Source of the DNA: Plantago major | Taxonomy: Eukaryota > Streptophyta > Magnoliopsida > Lamiales > Plantaginaceae | NCBI GenBank assembly: GCA_026545765.1 | Contig: CM048840.1 | Span: forward strand, 1,819,265-1,883,264 | Direction: 5' to 3' | DNA: 64,000 bases | Shown here: positions 42,506-55,117 of the stretch, one piece after another | Layout of the letters: each line of letters begins with the position of its first letter | Position numbering within the stretch: the stretch's first letter is position 1 | Made by a program: the position numbers and the translations under genes | The notes under the pieces: model-generated | What the model saw: the letters and a program-made list of their open reading frames with translations, nothing else | Told to the model about the DNA's origin: nothing | The model's database searches: none

Positions 42506-45500
42506 TAAGTTTTCCATCATTTTGCACTGATGTAGTTTAGTTTAGTTATATAGAATGCTGTTGTATTGAGGCCTGGTTTTGATGTGGTTTCTCCTATTAC
42601 AGAAATGAAAATATAGATGCTTAAGTAGCCGTTTCCCCTCTTTTCCTTAGGAAACTTTTGTAGCGTCTTTTCTGTTTTATTGTTCATCTGCATGTCATGG
42701 AAAAGTGATAATGTAGGTCTAGCTACGCTGGTGCTTGATTCTTCTTCTTCTTCGTCTACACATTGTTAAATTTTAAGATTTAAAATCTTGAATTGAACTC
42801 CTAATCGAATGCGGCCTGCCTGCCTGCCTTGGATATTTCATCAGCATAATGTTCCTGATTACCCTCAGTGTGAGTGACTCCAGTAGTGGTTTGGCACGAT
42901 GATTACATGGGATGAAAGGAGAAAGAAAAGCCAAAAAGGTAGGTAGTGTGGTATTTGATGGACAATAATGGTCGAGTGCTTTAAGGTTTTCAGTTTCTCA
43001 CATGTCTGAGTAATGGCTGGATCATGGGACCATCTTGTTTGGCTGATCTCTTCAGATTGCGACACAGAGACGCTATTTCGGACTTCTATTTCACGCATGG
43101 ATGGCGAATCATTTACTTCTCCAAAAGCCACAACAAACATTTGAAATGCATAGTTTTTACTACTAATTAAAGAGTGACAGAATGATTCAATGATTGTCAA
43201 TCAACCTCATGTCGCGCTATAGAGTTTGTCGACATTAAAATTCATTTCTATTGCGGGTAATCACAATTTTTCTTCCTGATAAATAATGTCAGTAACAAAA
43301 GTTCTAAACTTAAAAATGAATGATAAGTTCTTGTCCTTCTCCTCTTCCTATAGGGAAGGGGAGGGAGATAAAGATCATTTTATGACCTATTACTTTCCCG
43401 TTCTCTGGCAAAGGTTTTACTTGAATCGGATCTATAGGTCACAGCGGTAGTATAATCTTTTCTATTTATAAATCAGACACAAGTTCTATCTTTCCCGGAG
43501 TAGAGATGAAAAGAGGCAAGCAAAGACATCCCAGATCAATTGACATAGCCAAAGAACTATCTTTCCCTCCGGATTAGTGCATCCCACTGAGAAATCTCTC
43601 AATATGTGAAGGCATGTATTAATCCGTGGTGCCAGTATATGATCCATACTCAAGAGCAATTGTGCCGGCCCAAATGATACTGCCTCATTCGAAAATTGGT
43701 CGAGGCATTACAAATAAAGAGTATTGATGAAGTCCCCTGTCTGATCTAAACTGTAATTATACAAACTTGAAGAAGATAGTGGAGAAGATGTTCCAATGTG
43801 AACGACAGCCAAAATGTCTGGCTTGTTTTGATTTATAATTTAGTGGAGAAGCAGATGTCAACTGTAGGAATCTGTCTTTGGTCGAGATTTAGCCATGATT
43901 GCTGTATTAGCATCTTCCAACAATTATAAACAAAGGTGGTCACAAATGGACCAGGAAAAACGGTTCATTATCATAATAAATTTTGCAGGGAGGGATTGAT
44001 CTGATTAATCATGTGAGAGAGAACACATGCCATCATGTGCTTCTTGTGCATATTATAGACAGGCTTTTCAGTACATTCTTGCAATACATTGTACTTATAA
44101 GTTATAATTATATACTTATAAGCTATAATTATACTAGTGTAAAGTACTGAAATTGAGCTGAAATGAGCTCAGTAGGTGAAGATTGGTGAATCTTAGCAAG
44201 TAGTGCAGAAAAATAATGAGATCAATTTCTTCACCACTCAATTCAACATAGAAATTCTCAAAACCAGCCTTTTCCAGCATGACCAAAAACCATAATAAGA
44301 GTTCCCAACGTCGATATTCCTATTAAGCAGTCTATCACAAACAGCATTCATCATGAAGGCCAAGTAGAAGAACTGTAAGACGAGTACTGAAAGATGAGGC
44401 AGAGATCTAAGTAGAGTCCAATTAATCGAGCTCTGAGACGATTCTAGGGTTTCTGTGTTTCTTATTTCTGCTCTCGTGACCTTGAACACTGATTCTGGAA
44501 CTACATTTGCTAGATCTGCTGGTGAAAAGGGTAAAAAAGGAAACTTAAAGATTGCTTTTCCAGTTTTCCTTTCTTAACTACAATAAGTTGCACCTTGCAA
44601 ACACGTTCTCTGAATCTCCAGTTCTTTCAAACCAGTTCTTCATTTAACATATCTACCAGTCTGACGATTATTTCACCTTCAGAAATCAATCTACACTCCA
44701 TGAATTACCTAGATTTTTCTTCTTTACTCAGAGCACCCAGAAATCCCTTTCAACGAAAAGAAAAAAAAACTTCCTGTGCCACTATGATCTTCTACAAGGT
44801 CTTATATAAAAAAAAATCTGAGATAAAGATCTTTCTATAACAAAGGTCAATATCTAAAGGATCGAAAACCAACTTTTATCTGATACCTCTTTTATTTGGG
44901 GCATAACACTGAGCTCACCAATAAAATTATTAAAATCTTCTAATTGCTGAGAAGATCTTCAAGTACTTCCATCACAAACAGAACATGAAGCACTAATGGT
45001 AGAGTATCCACAAGTTTGAGCAGAATTTAAGCCCTTTGGAGCAGTACAGTATCAGTGGGTCGTACACGAACAACAGGAAAGGTTTGATCACGCTTCCCGT
45101 GCCACATGATCTAAAAGATCTTTTCTAGAAACAAATCCTAGCTCAGATCTCTCATGATAAAGAAACCACTGTCTTGTATATTAATATCCACAAAAGGATT
45201 AAAAAACAAGCTTATATCTGATACAATATTTGTGAATTGTCACACCCTTGATCATTCCTCTTTTATTTGGGGCGTAACACCGAGAACTTGCCAATAAATT
45301 TATAAAAATGTGCTGATAAATGTCATTTAGCTCATGTTTCAGAAACTCGAATAACATGTGGATGCCTTGTAAAACAGCAGAACTTAGGTGGAATCATATG
45401 ATATTGCCTACTGTTTCCAGCCCAGGTGAGGCCTTGAGCAACTTTGACATAGACTTTCAACTTTTATCACCACAATTATTGACATTTTTCACCACCTTTT

Positions 45501-46779
45501 CTACTGTAGTTCCTAGTCTCCAGCACCAGCTACTCCATTTTTGGCCCCAATCAACGGACCTTGAAAACATTATATCACACAAAACTGGGCTCCAGACCTT
45601 CAGTGACAGCTCTACTCACATCACTTCTGTGTTTTGGGCGAAATGCTGCTTTCAATCAGCTTTCATATTGGTTGGACAGACCGCAATGCTTAAACTCAAG
45701 CACAAGTACCTAACAAACTTCTCGTGGGACTATTGTTTTTCTTCCCAAAGTTACCTAACTCTAGATTCACATTATAGCAAGTGAAGCACAGCACCCATAC
45801 ACTAGATGCAGTATTTCTGCAAAAATCATACTCAATGCCTCCCCATCCCACATGATAGGTTCTCATTCTTCAAACAGTAAATTAACATGAACAAGGTTAT
45901 CGGGTGAATAAATAACCCTTAATAACAAGCTATATGTTCACTTCTTGAGTAATGACTTGATCTTACAGAAATATCTAAAAATTGCATATTATTCATGTGA
46001 ATAACTTCTGTTAGACAGGTACAAATTGAAGGAATGCACCCTACAAATGGATAGGTGCTAGTGTAGTATTATTTAAGGTTTATGTGCAAATAAGGGGAAC
46101 ACGCCTAACGCCTCGGTGAGTGGGGTGAGGTTATTCCTAATATTTAAGGTTTACCTAACCATTTGGCCGTCTAGCATAAGCTTTAGCTAATAAATTAATG
46201 GCTACAGAATTGCCAAAAAAAAAAAGAAAGGAAGAAAAGAAAAGAGAAAACAGCATTGTAAGACTTGGAAAAAAAGAAGACAAAAAGGTGCTCAAAATCA
46301 TAATCTCATATCACTTTTCACTAGATAAGTTATCCATTCAATATCACATAAATCAAACTTGTTACACGGCTTAGACTGGAAAAATGTAGTGAAAGCAAGT
46401 GTCCAAGTGTTTACTTCCTCTATAGAAGAGATGCACAAAGAAAAAAAAATCAGCATTGCTGAAGTATCGCCAGTAGTTGCAATAACAGCATCAATGTCAT
46501 TAATTCCTTTAGCTTTTATCATCTTTCCACCACTCCAGAACACAAACAATAAACTCAACAGTCAAGTACCTCAAAAGATCAGTTAAACAAATTAGATTGC
46601 GAACACATACCACACAAAAAAGAAAAAGAAAAAAAAAAAAAAAGGCACCAATGTTATCAGATGCTTTTCCATCTCAACATCGATCGCTTTATGTTCTCTG
46701 ATCCTCCTAACAACAATGTATAGAAACCTAACACTACCAATTAGTGCTACAAAACTAACAGCGATCAATCAATTAATAT
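42506..46779. other. Intergenic region, 4.3 kb
   Basis: 42506 to about 42790 is likely the kinase 3' UTR. No credible gene beyond. Two similar blocks (about 44875-44940 and 45215-45300) share CCTCTTTTATTTGGGGC(A/G)TAACAC and GCCAATAAA, indicating a local duplication of decayed sequence. Short open frames here show no family motif. 46560-46779 probably includes the 3' UTR of the glutaredoxin gene. Confidence 0.45.
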
Positions 46780-47565
46780 TCAATCAATTGATCCAGCTGA
46801 GGAACAAGAAGGGCACCTGATAAGGCCATTCTCATTGCAAGCAGTACAGCTCTTAAACCCCCCTTTCTCGCTGTAACACTTATGGCTCCCATTACACTCA
46901 ATACACAGCAGAAAACAATAGCCTCCACACGCCTCGCATTCGCCCGGTTCCACCGCAGGCAACCCTTCCAAATACCCCTTCAGCTCACCGCCTTCGTGCA
47001 ACCGCCTAATCTCCTCAGCTCCCCCTACATACCTCCCACCAATAAACACCCTAGGCAGGCTCAATTTCGACTTCTCCTCCTTATGCCCTAAAATCCTCCT
47101 CAATTCGTCCATAAACCGAGAGTCCATGGACAGATCACGCTCGTCGATCGGAACACGAAAAGCACGCAGTAAAGTCCTGACGTACTTGCAATCCTCGAAT
47201 GTGGACCGGATGACGTGGAGGCTGGTGAAGTAAACGACGACGGTTTGCTCGGATCCGGAGATCCGAATCTCCGGAACAAAATCGGAGCTGTTTTGGCGGG
47301 AAGGGGGTTGAGAGAGGGTGCGGAGGAGGGAGGTGGAGCTGCGGACGCGGTGGCAGATCGGGTTGTCGGCGGAGGGGCCGCCGGAGACGGCGTCGGAGAG
47401 GAGGGAGTGGATGTCTTTGAAGGAGGAGCAGGAGAATTTGATGGAAGGGGTGTCGTTGTGGATCCGAACCCTTGTTTTGGTTGGTCTGAGCCACATGTGT
47501 TTGGATTGGATTAAGTTTGTGGAAATGGAGAAGATGGCTGGCTGCCTGGTTTGATTTGGGATCAA
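46780..47565 (-). CDS. Glutaredoxin-like protein with C-terminal Cys-rich zinc region, 261 aa
   Basis: Intact single exon. Residues 107-205 form a glutaredoxin fold: TVVVYFTSLHVIRSTFEDCK at the active-site strand, LPRVFIGGRYVGGAEEIRRL with the cis-Pro and glutathione-site GG. The CxxC of classical glutaredoxins is replaced by S-L-H-V-I-R, normal for this plant group. Residues 214-256 hold four C-x2-C pairs (CEACGGYC, CIECNGSHKC, CTACNENG, CPSC), a likely zinc ribbon. The first ATG is used here; MWLRPTKTRVRI at residue 24 is an alternative and closer to relatives in length. Function not well known. Similar to At5g39865/At5g58530-type proteins from memory. Confidence 0.93.
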   Translation of the reverse strand: MIPNQTRQPAIFSISTNLIQSKHMWLRPTKTRVRIHNDTPSIKFSCSSFKDIHSLLSDAVSGGPSADNPICHRVRSSTSLLRTLSQPPSRQNSSDFVPEIRISGSEQTVVVYFTSLHVIRSTFEDCKYVRTLLRAFRVPIDERDLSMDSRFMDELRRILGHKEEKSKLSLPRVFIGGRYVGGAEEIRRLHEGGELKGYLEGLPAVEPGECEACGGYCFLLCIECNGSHKCYSEKGGFKSCTACNENGLIRCPSCSSAGSID

Positions 47566-49955
47566 ATTGGAAATGGAGAAGATGAAGATGAAGCAGCTGG
47601 AAAGGCGGTAAGGTAAGGGTTTGGGTGTTGGCAGGGCAGCTTTTGTTTTTCTCGTTTTTGGATTTAGTTTTCTGCCTTTTTTGTAATTTCTGGTTTATGC
47701 TAGGTAATTCAAAGAATATGGAATTGTTGGAGGATATATATGGAATAAAGGAAGAAGGTGGGTTAGGGGTTACTTTTTTATCTTCTCTTTCGTCTATGTG
47801 ATGCTACAAATTTTTTATTTTCTCAATTTTTCATTTATTTTTTTAGATATTGGATAGAAAAATGACAGCGGACCGGAGAATAATATTAATATTATTTAAA
47901 AATTTAAGATCTTTAATTTAACAGTTATAATTTTAAATCTTTATTTAAATACAAACTTTTTTTATATATGAATAATGGACTTATCGAGTAAATTCCATCT
48001 TTAACACAAACTGCATAAAACCGAAGTGGAAAAAAAGAGTTACATTTGAAGAAACAAATTACATCAATTTATTGTAAATGTTTTGTAACCATTGTATCTA
48101 TATTTTTAAACAAATGTAGTTTTTCTTTGGGATAACATGTGCACTAAAAACCATTCAAATAATCATGTTCATTAGTGGCTAAGGTGTTATACACGATAGT
48201 ATTAGAGTGGTGGTAACGAAACTCGCAACAAGTGTGGATGGTTGGTCTGGGACACCGTTAAACATATTAGAGGCTCAGCGTGGACGACGTCAAATAATTT
48301 AATTGATCTAGAATATAATATCATGCATCCCACATCAGTTAAGATTGAGTGAGAGTAGGACTCTCATTACTATTAAGGACTTTTGAGTGATTTCAAATTA
48401 AATATGTAGGGAATCTGATCCAAAGTAAACAATATCGTATTGACACTACGTGTGTAGACGATGGTATAAGTAAACACGCTGATCTAAAGAGTCGAAGTTT
48501 CTTCGATTATTAATCGGATTGTTATATTAATGTATTATTAATGTTACCTCATCTCAACAATTTGTAATTGTTTTATTGCATTCACTTTGGGTATCACTGT
48601 CAAATAGTCAATACAACAGCAGTTTGGTGTTCTGCATCCAAAATAAGCTTAAGACAAAAACACACGTAATGTAACCCTGTCCTTAAGCAACATTAATCTT
48701 GTATCACGTCTGGAACAGTATCCTATAAAAACAACATACGCCATTATGAGTTTTTTTGTTATTTTTCTTCTTTTCACTGTGAGTTCATTTTCATAGTTTG
48801 TAAAAGTTAAATCTATAATGGCTGGTTATGCACTAATAATTGTACTGTTTAGTGAAGTAGCAGTACAATTTCTTCTTTCGAAATATCACGGACTACACAT
48901 AACACGTCACATTTAAACATGAACACATTCATGACCACAACTTGCCAATATCTCATGAATTAAAGCAGGTGTCTGCTTTTTTATGAAAATGGAAACTTTT
49001 CCATGATGACGAACCAGGATCATACTTATTAATTTTATACCAAACCTTGGATTGCAAACCAATCTAGGCGTGCACTTCAGTTAGGTCCCCTACCACATGA
49101 CGAACTGAATCTCTCTTCCAAAGAAATCGTTAAGTTTTGACTTGTTCGATGAACCATGAACTTCAATATTGACTATAAATTAACTTTTTTTCATTATATA
49201 TTTTAATGTGACATTTCACCATTACAGTATAATATTAATTCGTAGTTGAAGTTGATTAATCGAAAATAGTCAAAAGTAGACAGCTTATTTGGAATCGAGT
49301 TAGTAAATCATTTACATAGGAATTACTGCACACTAGCAAAAGTATTCAATCCATAAATGACGGGAGTATAAGGTCATCAAACGGTAAGTAGCTGGAGGTA
49401 TATATGTTTTGAATGGTCAAGTTTTAAGGAGGCGTAATGTTAGATTATCTATGTCATATGACACAATTTCAACACTCAAATTCCATGTAACAATATACTT
49501 CGTTATTAACGCTTATAGTAGGAACTAGAAAGAACCGAAGAATGCAAGAGCAAGTCTTGTTAAAGACTCGATTTTTATATAAAACAAGATACAATTTTAT
49601 TTTATATGAAAATCTCGACTTATATAATTATATTATTGTTATATTTGACACTCTATCGTTTATTGACGACTTAATTATTGCACTTTGAAACTCATCCACA
49701 CTATGCTTTCTATTATTGTGCAAACAGTAGATCAATTATTGTTATGCTACGGATTCAACGAGGACCTTTCATAAAGGATCAATGTATTATGGCTATGATT
49801 ATGATGAGGATTGAGGGTCTTGGATTCCAGTGCTAGATCAATGTGGAAGACTTTTGCTAGACTTGAGAAAACTTGTGCATTGTGAACAAGTGATTCCTGG
49901 GAATACTAAATATTAGATTTTGGATTGCATTCTGAAGAGGGTTTTATCATAAATA
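47566..49955. other. Intergenic region
   Basis: Promoter of the glutaredoxin gene (to about 47760) and AT-rich spacer. Around 48170-48440 is a stretch with GATAGTATTAGAGTGGTGGT, loosely like a copia primer-binding site, perhaps an old retroelement scrap. No gene seen. Confidence 0.4.
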
Positions 49956-49963
49956 GTGACAAT

Positions 49964-50705
49964 CAGTGTTGTCAATCCCGGCGGGATAGCGCACGATCCC
50001 ACTATCCCGTCCCGGTTTTGAATGTTACTGGAATATACATGTTGATCTCGGGAAGCATAGCTTCCCGGGCACAATCTCGGAAATCTCGCGCTATAGCGCC
50101 CGCAACAGTGAAGTTGGGGGTAAAGTTGTTATTTACCCCCACTTAAACCTAATAGAAATCAGATTTAGTCCAAGACTTAGCCAATTTACTCCTACTTGTT
50201 ATTGGAAGCTTACTGCCACCAATCGCCATTTTTGGTTGCCTTCACCGTTTTCAGTCCAACCGGCCAATTTCCGGGCCGGATCTGGTTGGAATTGTGGCCT
50301 GAGCTCCGATGACTTACTAATTTTAAGGTATTCTTAGGTTTTGCACTTCAATTGACCAATTTTGAGTTAGGATTTTGTAAAATTGAATTGAAAATTTCAG
50401 TTAATTCTTGTTTTCTTAGCTTAGTAGTAGTAGTTGTGTTAGTATCTTAATTAAAATAGTTCGAGAAAATACTTCCAAAGGGTAAAAACATCGATTTAGT
50501 AGTGCTTAATTGTTTGTGACTCTTTATGGAGTAATCTATGACTTTTTATTATTAAATGGATTATTTTAAGATTTTATGTCTATTTAATAATACATGAAAT
50601 ATTTAAATAGAACTTCAGTATCCCGGTCATCCCGGTAGCGCGATCCCGCTATCCCACTTTTTGAAGTCGGGCGCGACGCTGCGCGATCCGGGATTGACAA
50701 CACTG
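49964..50705. mobile_element. hAT-type non-autonomous element, 742 bp
   Basis: Ends CAGTGTTGTCAATCCCGG and CCGGGATTGACAACACTG are perfect 18-bp inverted repeats; flanks GTGACAAT (49956-49963) and GAGACAAT (50706-50713) match at 7 of 8 positions, the size of a hAT duplication. GC-rich subterminal runs (GATAGCGC, CGATCCC) in both directions; no coding content. Confidence 0.9.
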
Positions 50706-50713
50706 GAGACAAT

Positions 50714-51277
50714 TAACGAAATGTTGAGGACCTGATAGTACGGATAAAAATGGAATGTTTTGAAAACACGTTGGAACGGAGCAAGTATGTTCCGACTTCC
50801 AAACATCAATTATGAGAGCAAGAGAGATAGCCCTCATTAGTCATTACCATTTACCAGTATGAAATATTCAGAAGCCATCTTCATTAATGTTTCATGGAAT
50901 GTGTACAACTGCGAATGTGCTCAAGAAGTTCAAAGGGGGATTAAAAGGAAGTGAAAAAGATAGTACCTTTTAATCCCAGGTTTAATGTCCATCTACAAGA
51001 ATTATGCTGCAACTCTTTGAACTTGGTGAATCTTTTTTTAACTGTCACAAGAACCTTTTTCATTTTCATGAGAATGTCTATAGTCTGTACAAGTGAATGT
51101 GAGGTAAATTCGTTGTTTGTGCTTTACGCCATCCATGAAACATGCATGGTCTCCTCGTGTTCTCTCGAGGAGATCAAACCTCCATGCTATGATGACTCAG
51201 CAAGGAAGCTCCAGAATTATCTTCTTTGTGACAGAGAATCAATGGTGTAGTTGTTTCATACAGATAAGTGTGTTAAG
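50714..51277. other. 3' flank of the ETO1-like gene
   Basis: Likely contains its 3' UTR (minus strand, just left of 51278). No further gene or repeat seen. Confidence 0.4.
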
Positions 51278-54200
51278 TTACTCAGGCAGGCACAGGGCTT
51301 GTGTTTTTGTACGATTGTACAAATCAAGAGTGTCTTTGTGGCTCGGATCCAAGCAAAGAGCTGCTTCGCAGTCTCGCAAAGCAGAGGTGAAGTCACCCAT
51401 TGACTCATGGAATGCAGCTCGGAGATTGAGCATTTGCAGATCAGGCTTGAAAGATATGGCTTTTGTCAGCTCTTCTAGTGCTTCACTATGCTTCTGATCA
51501 TCCATAAGAACTGGAAATACACATTTGCAAAAAATGTAATCAGTTATAAATATGCAAATTCATGAAGTGTTTGAAAATCACATAATCTGATCTCTTGACC
51601 TGAACAAAATATAATCCCCTAAAGCAAGCTCGATCTGAGTTAATATGTACAAGTACGTTTTTACAATTTTTACTCATTGTATGCACCAAAAAGATATATA
51701 GGGACGCAAACATGTGCAGACGCTTGCTTCTTAATACCTTAGATCTAAGAAGGAAAATTTCACATCATACTCTAACTAAGAAGCAAGCAACTGACTAGCT
51801 ATCATTTGAGCTAGTGGAAGGGTATGATAATCATAAGCCTTGAATCAGTTACTTTAACTTGCATATGAAACTTGGTTTCAAGTTTCACAATGTTATTATA
51901 TGTCATTTACAACAGAAATCAGTAATTGACATTTATAGAAGAAAGGTGGCAACTTTGGCGAACAACTTGCAAAAAAAGAACCGGGGAGGATGAGTCAATT
52001 AGAGCCTAATGAATGCAGATTACCATTCTTTTCTTTTTATCTTAAACTCTTCCATTAAATGTTAGAGCATTCACCAATTATGACAGTGCTCGCCAATCAC
52101 AGTGCACACAATGACAAAAACCTCTCATTTACATAAGCATCTTATAGGAAATATGTATTGATTGTAATGGTAATATAAAAAAGTTAGCTACATTACCTGC
52201 TGCCCTGTATCTATAAGGATAAGTCCTCAATGGATCTAGTTGAGTTGCCATAGCAAGATCATGATTGGCTAAATCACGATCACAATACTCAGAACGTTTT
52301 TCATAAGCTGATGCCTTGTTTTGCGCCTTCTCAATCAGCTTTGTCATCTCCTCATAAGCAGCTTCCCTTTCATTTTTAAGTTGAAAAACACGTGCCAGCC
52401 CCTGATGAGCTCGTGTGTGCTTTATTTTCAGGGCACTGACATAGCAGTCTGCTGCCATATCAAGCTTACCACAATCCACGTAAATGCTGCCTAAATTATT
52501 GAGTGCCTGCAGAAGCAACATTGAGCTACTTAAACATGTGTTATATAAGATCTCGTGTATAAACTTCATTGCACAGGACTTACTTGTCCTTTGCGAAGAC
52601 CGTCTGATGGACATCGAAGAGCTTCCTCCAATAGTTCAACAACATAATTTGCAGAACCAGGATTCAGACATGCATCTGCCAGAACGTATGCTTTAAGAAA
52701 GAAAGCTTCAAACGACCTTTGGATAGATATGGACTCCTCAGCTTTTGAGAGTGCTTCTTCACGATGGCCTGTGTCATATAATATCCATCCTTCATAGACG
52801 AGCCGTTCATGGTTGGAGCTGGAATGGTTTCGAGCCAATCGCAAACTACGCATAGCTGCCTTTTGACAGTTCAACCTACAATAAGAGGACTTAGTTTGTG
52901 AAATGGAGAGATTATTATGTGAATTCGGTCGTCAGAGATCTGATGATATATATTATGGCCAAGATAATAAGCTTCAATCATAGAATGATAGGCCAATGTG
53001 AAATCTTCATCTTATGCAATTAAATCTATGCATGTGCAATAGCTTTCCCCGTATTTTAGTATACAGAAAGAAACATTAACTGCAAATTTGCTCAATAACC
53101 CATACCGTAGCAGAAGAAGAGATTGGCGGAACCTCAGAATGCTTTTTCCAGGATCATCCACCAACATTTGATGGATAACCGCCAGCGACCCAATGTCATC
53201 AACAGAAGACCACCGATCATAGAGTTGCATCCAGCAATCAGCTGGACTCCACTGGTTAACATGTTGGCCTAAAAGTTCAACCAAATGGTCACCTCTCACT
53301 TTCCCATTAAACATTAGGTAATCAGGTTCTAACGCCAGCAAAGCTCGGATATCTCGTATTGCAGCATCATAGTTCTCATTTATGATATGGAACCAAGCAC
53401 GTAGTTCAAGACAGTCTGAGGAGAGCTTAAATCCGACAATTCTGTTTATTTCTGCAATAGCTGCTTCAGTCTGGTTATCTTCCAGAAAAGAGACAGCCTT
53501 GTACTTATAAGGGAATGAAAGAGTAGGATCTAATTTGATCGCATCATTTAAATCTGAAATCTTCTTGTTACCCAAATTGTAAAAGGACCGCTCTTGGTAC
53601 ATCCAACCCGTGGGTTTATGCGTAGCTATGACTGAATTGATCATATCATATGCCAAGAACCTCTCTCCCTGCTTATATTTAGCTCGCGCAACTCCTGCAA
53701 TTGAATAAATATGACCTAACTCAGCTGCCAACTCGAACCAATGCTGAGCAGCTTCATATTCCTTTCTTTCTAGAAACACACAGCCCAATTGATGCAGTGC
53801 TAAAGCCTTCTGCCATCTTTCAGTTGCTGATTCTCTCAGTCTTTCCAACAGCATCACCGTCAGATTCGATTTAATATTATCCTCCATGGAAACTTGACTG
53901 AGAAAATAGTACAACAGAAAAGAAGCATGACCAGCCATAGCTAACCGCTGTCTAGCCTCAGAACTACAAAAGACACTCATAACCTTCGGATTATATAAAT
54001 ACCCCGGAAGCTCTCTAAGAATCACTTGCAAGCAAGACGCTGTCAATAAATACACCCTCTCCTCCAAACCATAATCAATCAGCACCATCGCCTCATTGAT
54101 ACTAGAAACCAATAAACTTAAATAAACATCACACGCAGACTTCATCTCCTCACAACAAAACCGATTAGCAAACGACAAAACTTCCAAAACTACATCAGGC

Positions 54201-55117
54201 GAACACGAATCTAAACTCCTAAACTCACTAAACAATCCCACTCCCCTCATCCCCTCCACCGATATCCCAATATACGAAAAATCTACAACATTCTCTACAG
54301 ACTCCACAAAATCACCATACAACATTGCCTTTAATGCACAAGACAGAGCCGCGATTTTACCTCGACCACATCTCACCTTCTCCTTCCCAATCAGGAACCA
54401 AACATCTCCTCCCCCCGAATCCGAACCCTCACACATCCGAACCGCAAACGGCACATCACTAGATTTTGTATTTGTATTTGTATCTGTAACAACCAATTCT
54501 GAACAATGACAGTGATTATAAACAGAATCCGGATCATAACCACGCAACAAAGCCGATTTAGGGCACTCGAGATTCCTCCCAATACAATCAAGTCCAGACG
54601 ATCCAACGAGCTCATCCTCCCTCCTCTCATACCGCAACCACGCCGATAACACCACCTTCGAATGCACCTCCACCGCGTGCTGCCGAGCCGACTGCAGGCA
54701 CCTCCGAACCAACTTCGGATCACCTAATCCACACAGCATAGAATACTGCTCCAAACACAACAAACACTTGTCATCAACACCTCCTCCATCTAACCTCCTG
54801 TACACCTCAGCCAACGAGTCAACGAAGTGAACCGATTTCAGCACCGGATCGATCGGAGGCTCGAGAGAATCGGTAGACGGTTGTCCACACGGAAGCACAC
54901 TCTCCGTGACAGTTACGGTGACCGATTTTGACAAAATAGAGCTGATAGTTGGGAGGATCTTTCCTCCGGTGGGAGCTTCGAATGCGTGGACCTGATTGGG
55001 TTTGCAGCGGTCTTTGAATTTGAGGCCGGAAGTGGAGAGGGAGAAGGAGTATTGGGCGATGAGATTGGCTAATCTGGATTTGGAGCATTTCGATTCGGTG
55101 TCAGTTGAAGTAGACAT
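51278..55117 (-). CDS. ETO1-like BTB/TPR protein (CUL3 substrate adaptor), four exons, 948 aa
   Basis: Exons 53106-55117, 52584-52875, 52197-52506 and 51278-51510 join in frame (2847 bp) at GT-AG sites. Family diagnostic runs include LEQYSMLCGLGDPKLVRRCL, HSKVVLSAWLRYERREDELV and RNLECPKSALLRGYDPDSVY. BTB domain about residues 219-325; TPR repeats follow in the middle and C-terminal half (ALHQLGCVFLERKEYEAAQH; LNNLGSIYVDCGKLDMAADC; LRAAFHESMGDFTSALRDCE). ETO1/EOL proteins bind CUL3 through the BTB and the C-termini of type-2 ACC synthases through the TPRs, lowering ethylene output. ETO1 has 951 aa, so length fits. Which of ETO1, EOL1 or EOL2 is the closest cannot be told here; gene order hints at EOL2. 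Confidence 0.95.

Noticed and set aside
42865..43200. 111-codon minus-strand frame downstream of the kinase gene
   Set aside because: No recognisable motif, biased AT-rich end, no promoter; likely chance.
46298..46558. Possible small minus-strand protein of 86 codons
   Set aside because: No homology, no start context or splice structure; lies in the 3' flank of the glutaredoxin gene.
47215..47514. Plus-strand Gly/Ala-rich frame
   Set aside because: Antisense shadow of the glutaredoxin gene with skewed composition.
48170..48440. Copia primer-binding-like GATAGTATTAGAGTGG
   Set aside because: Too degenerate, with no LTR or coding remnant around it.
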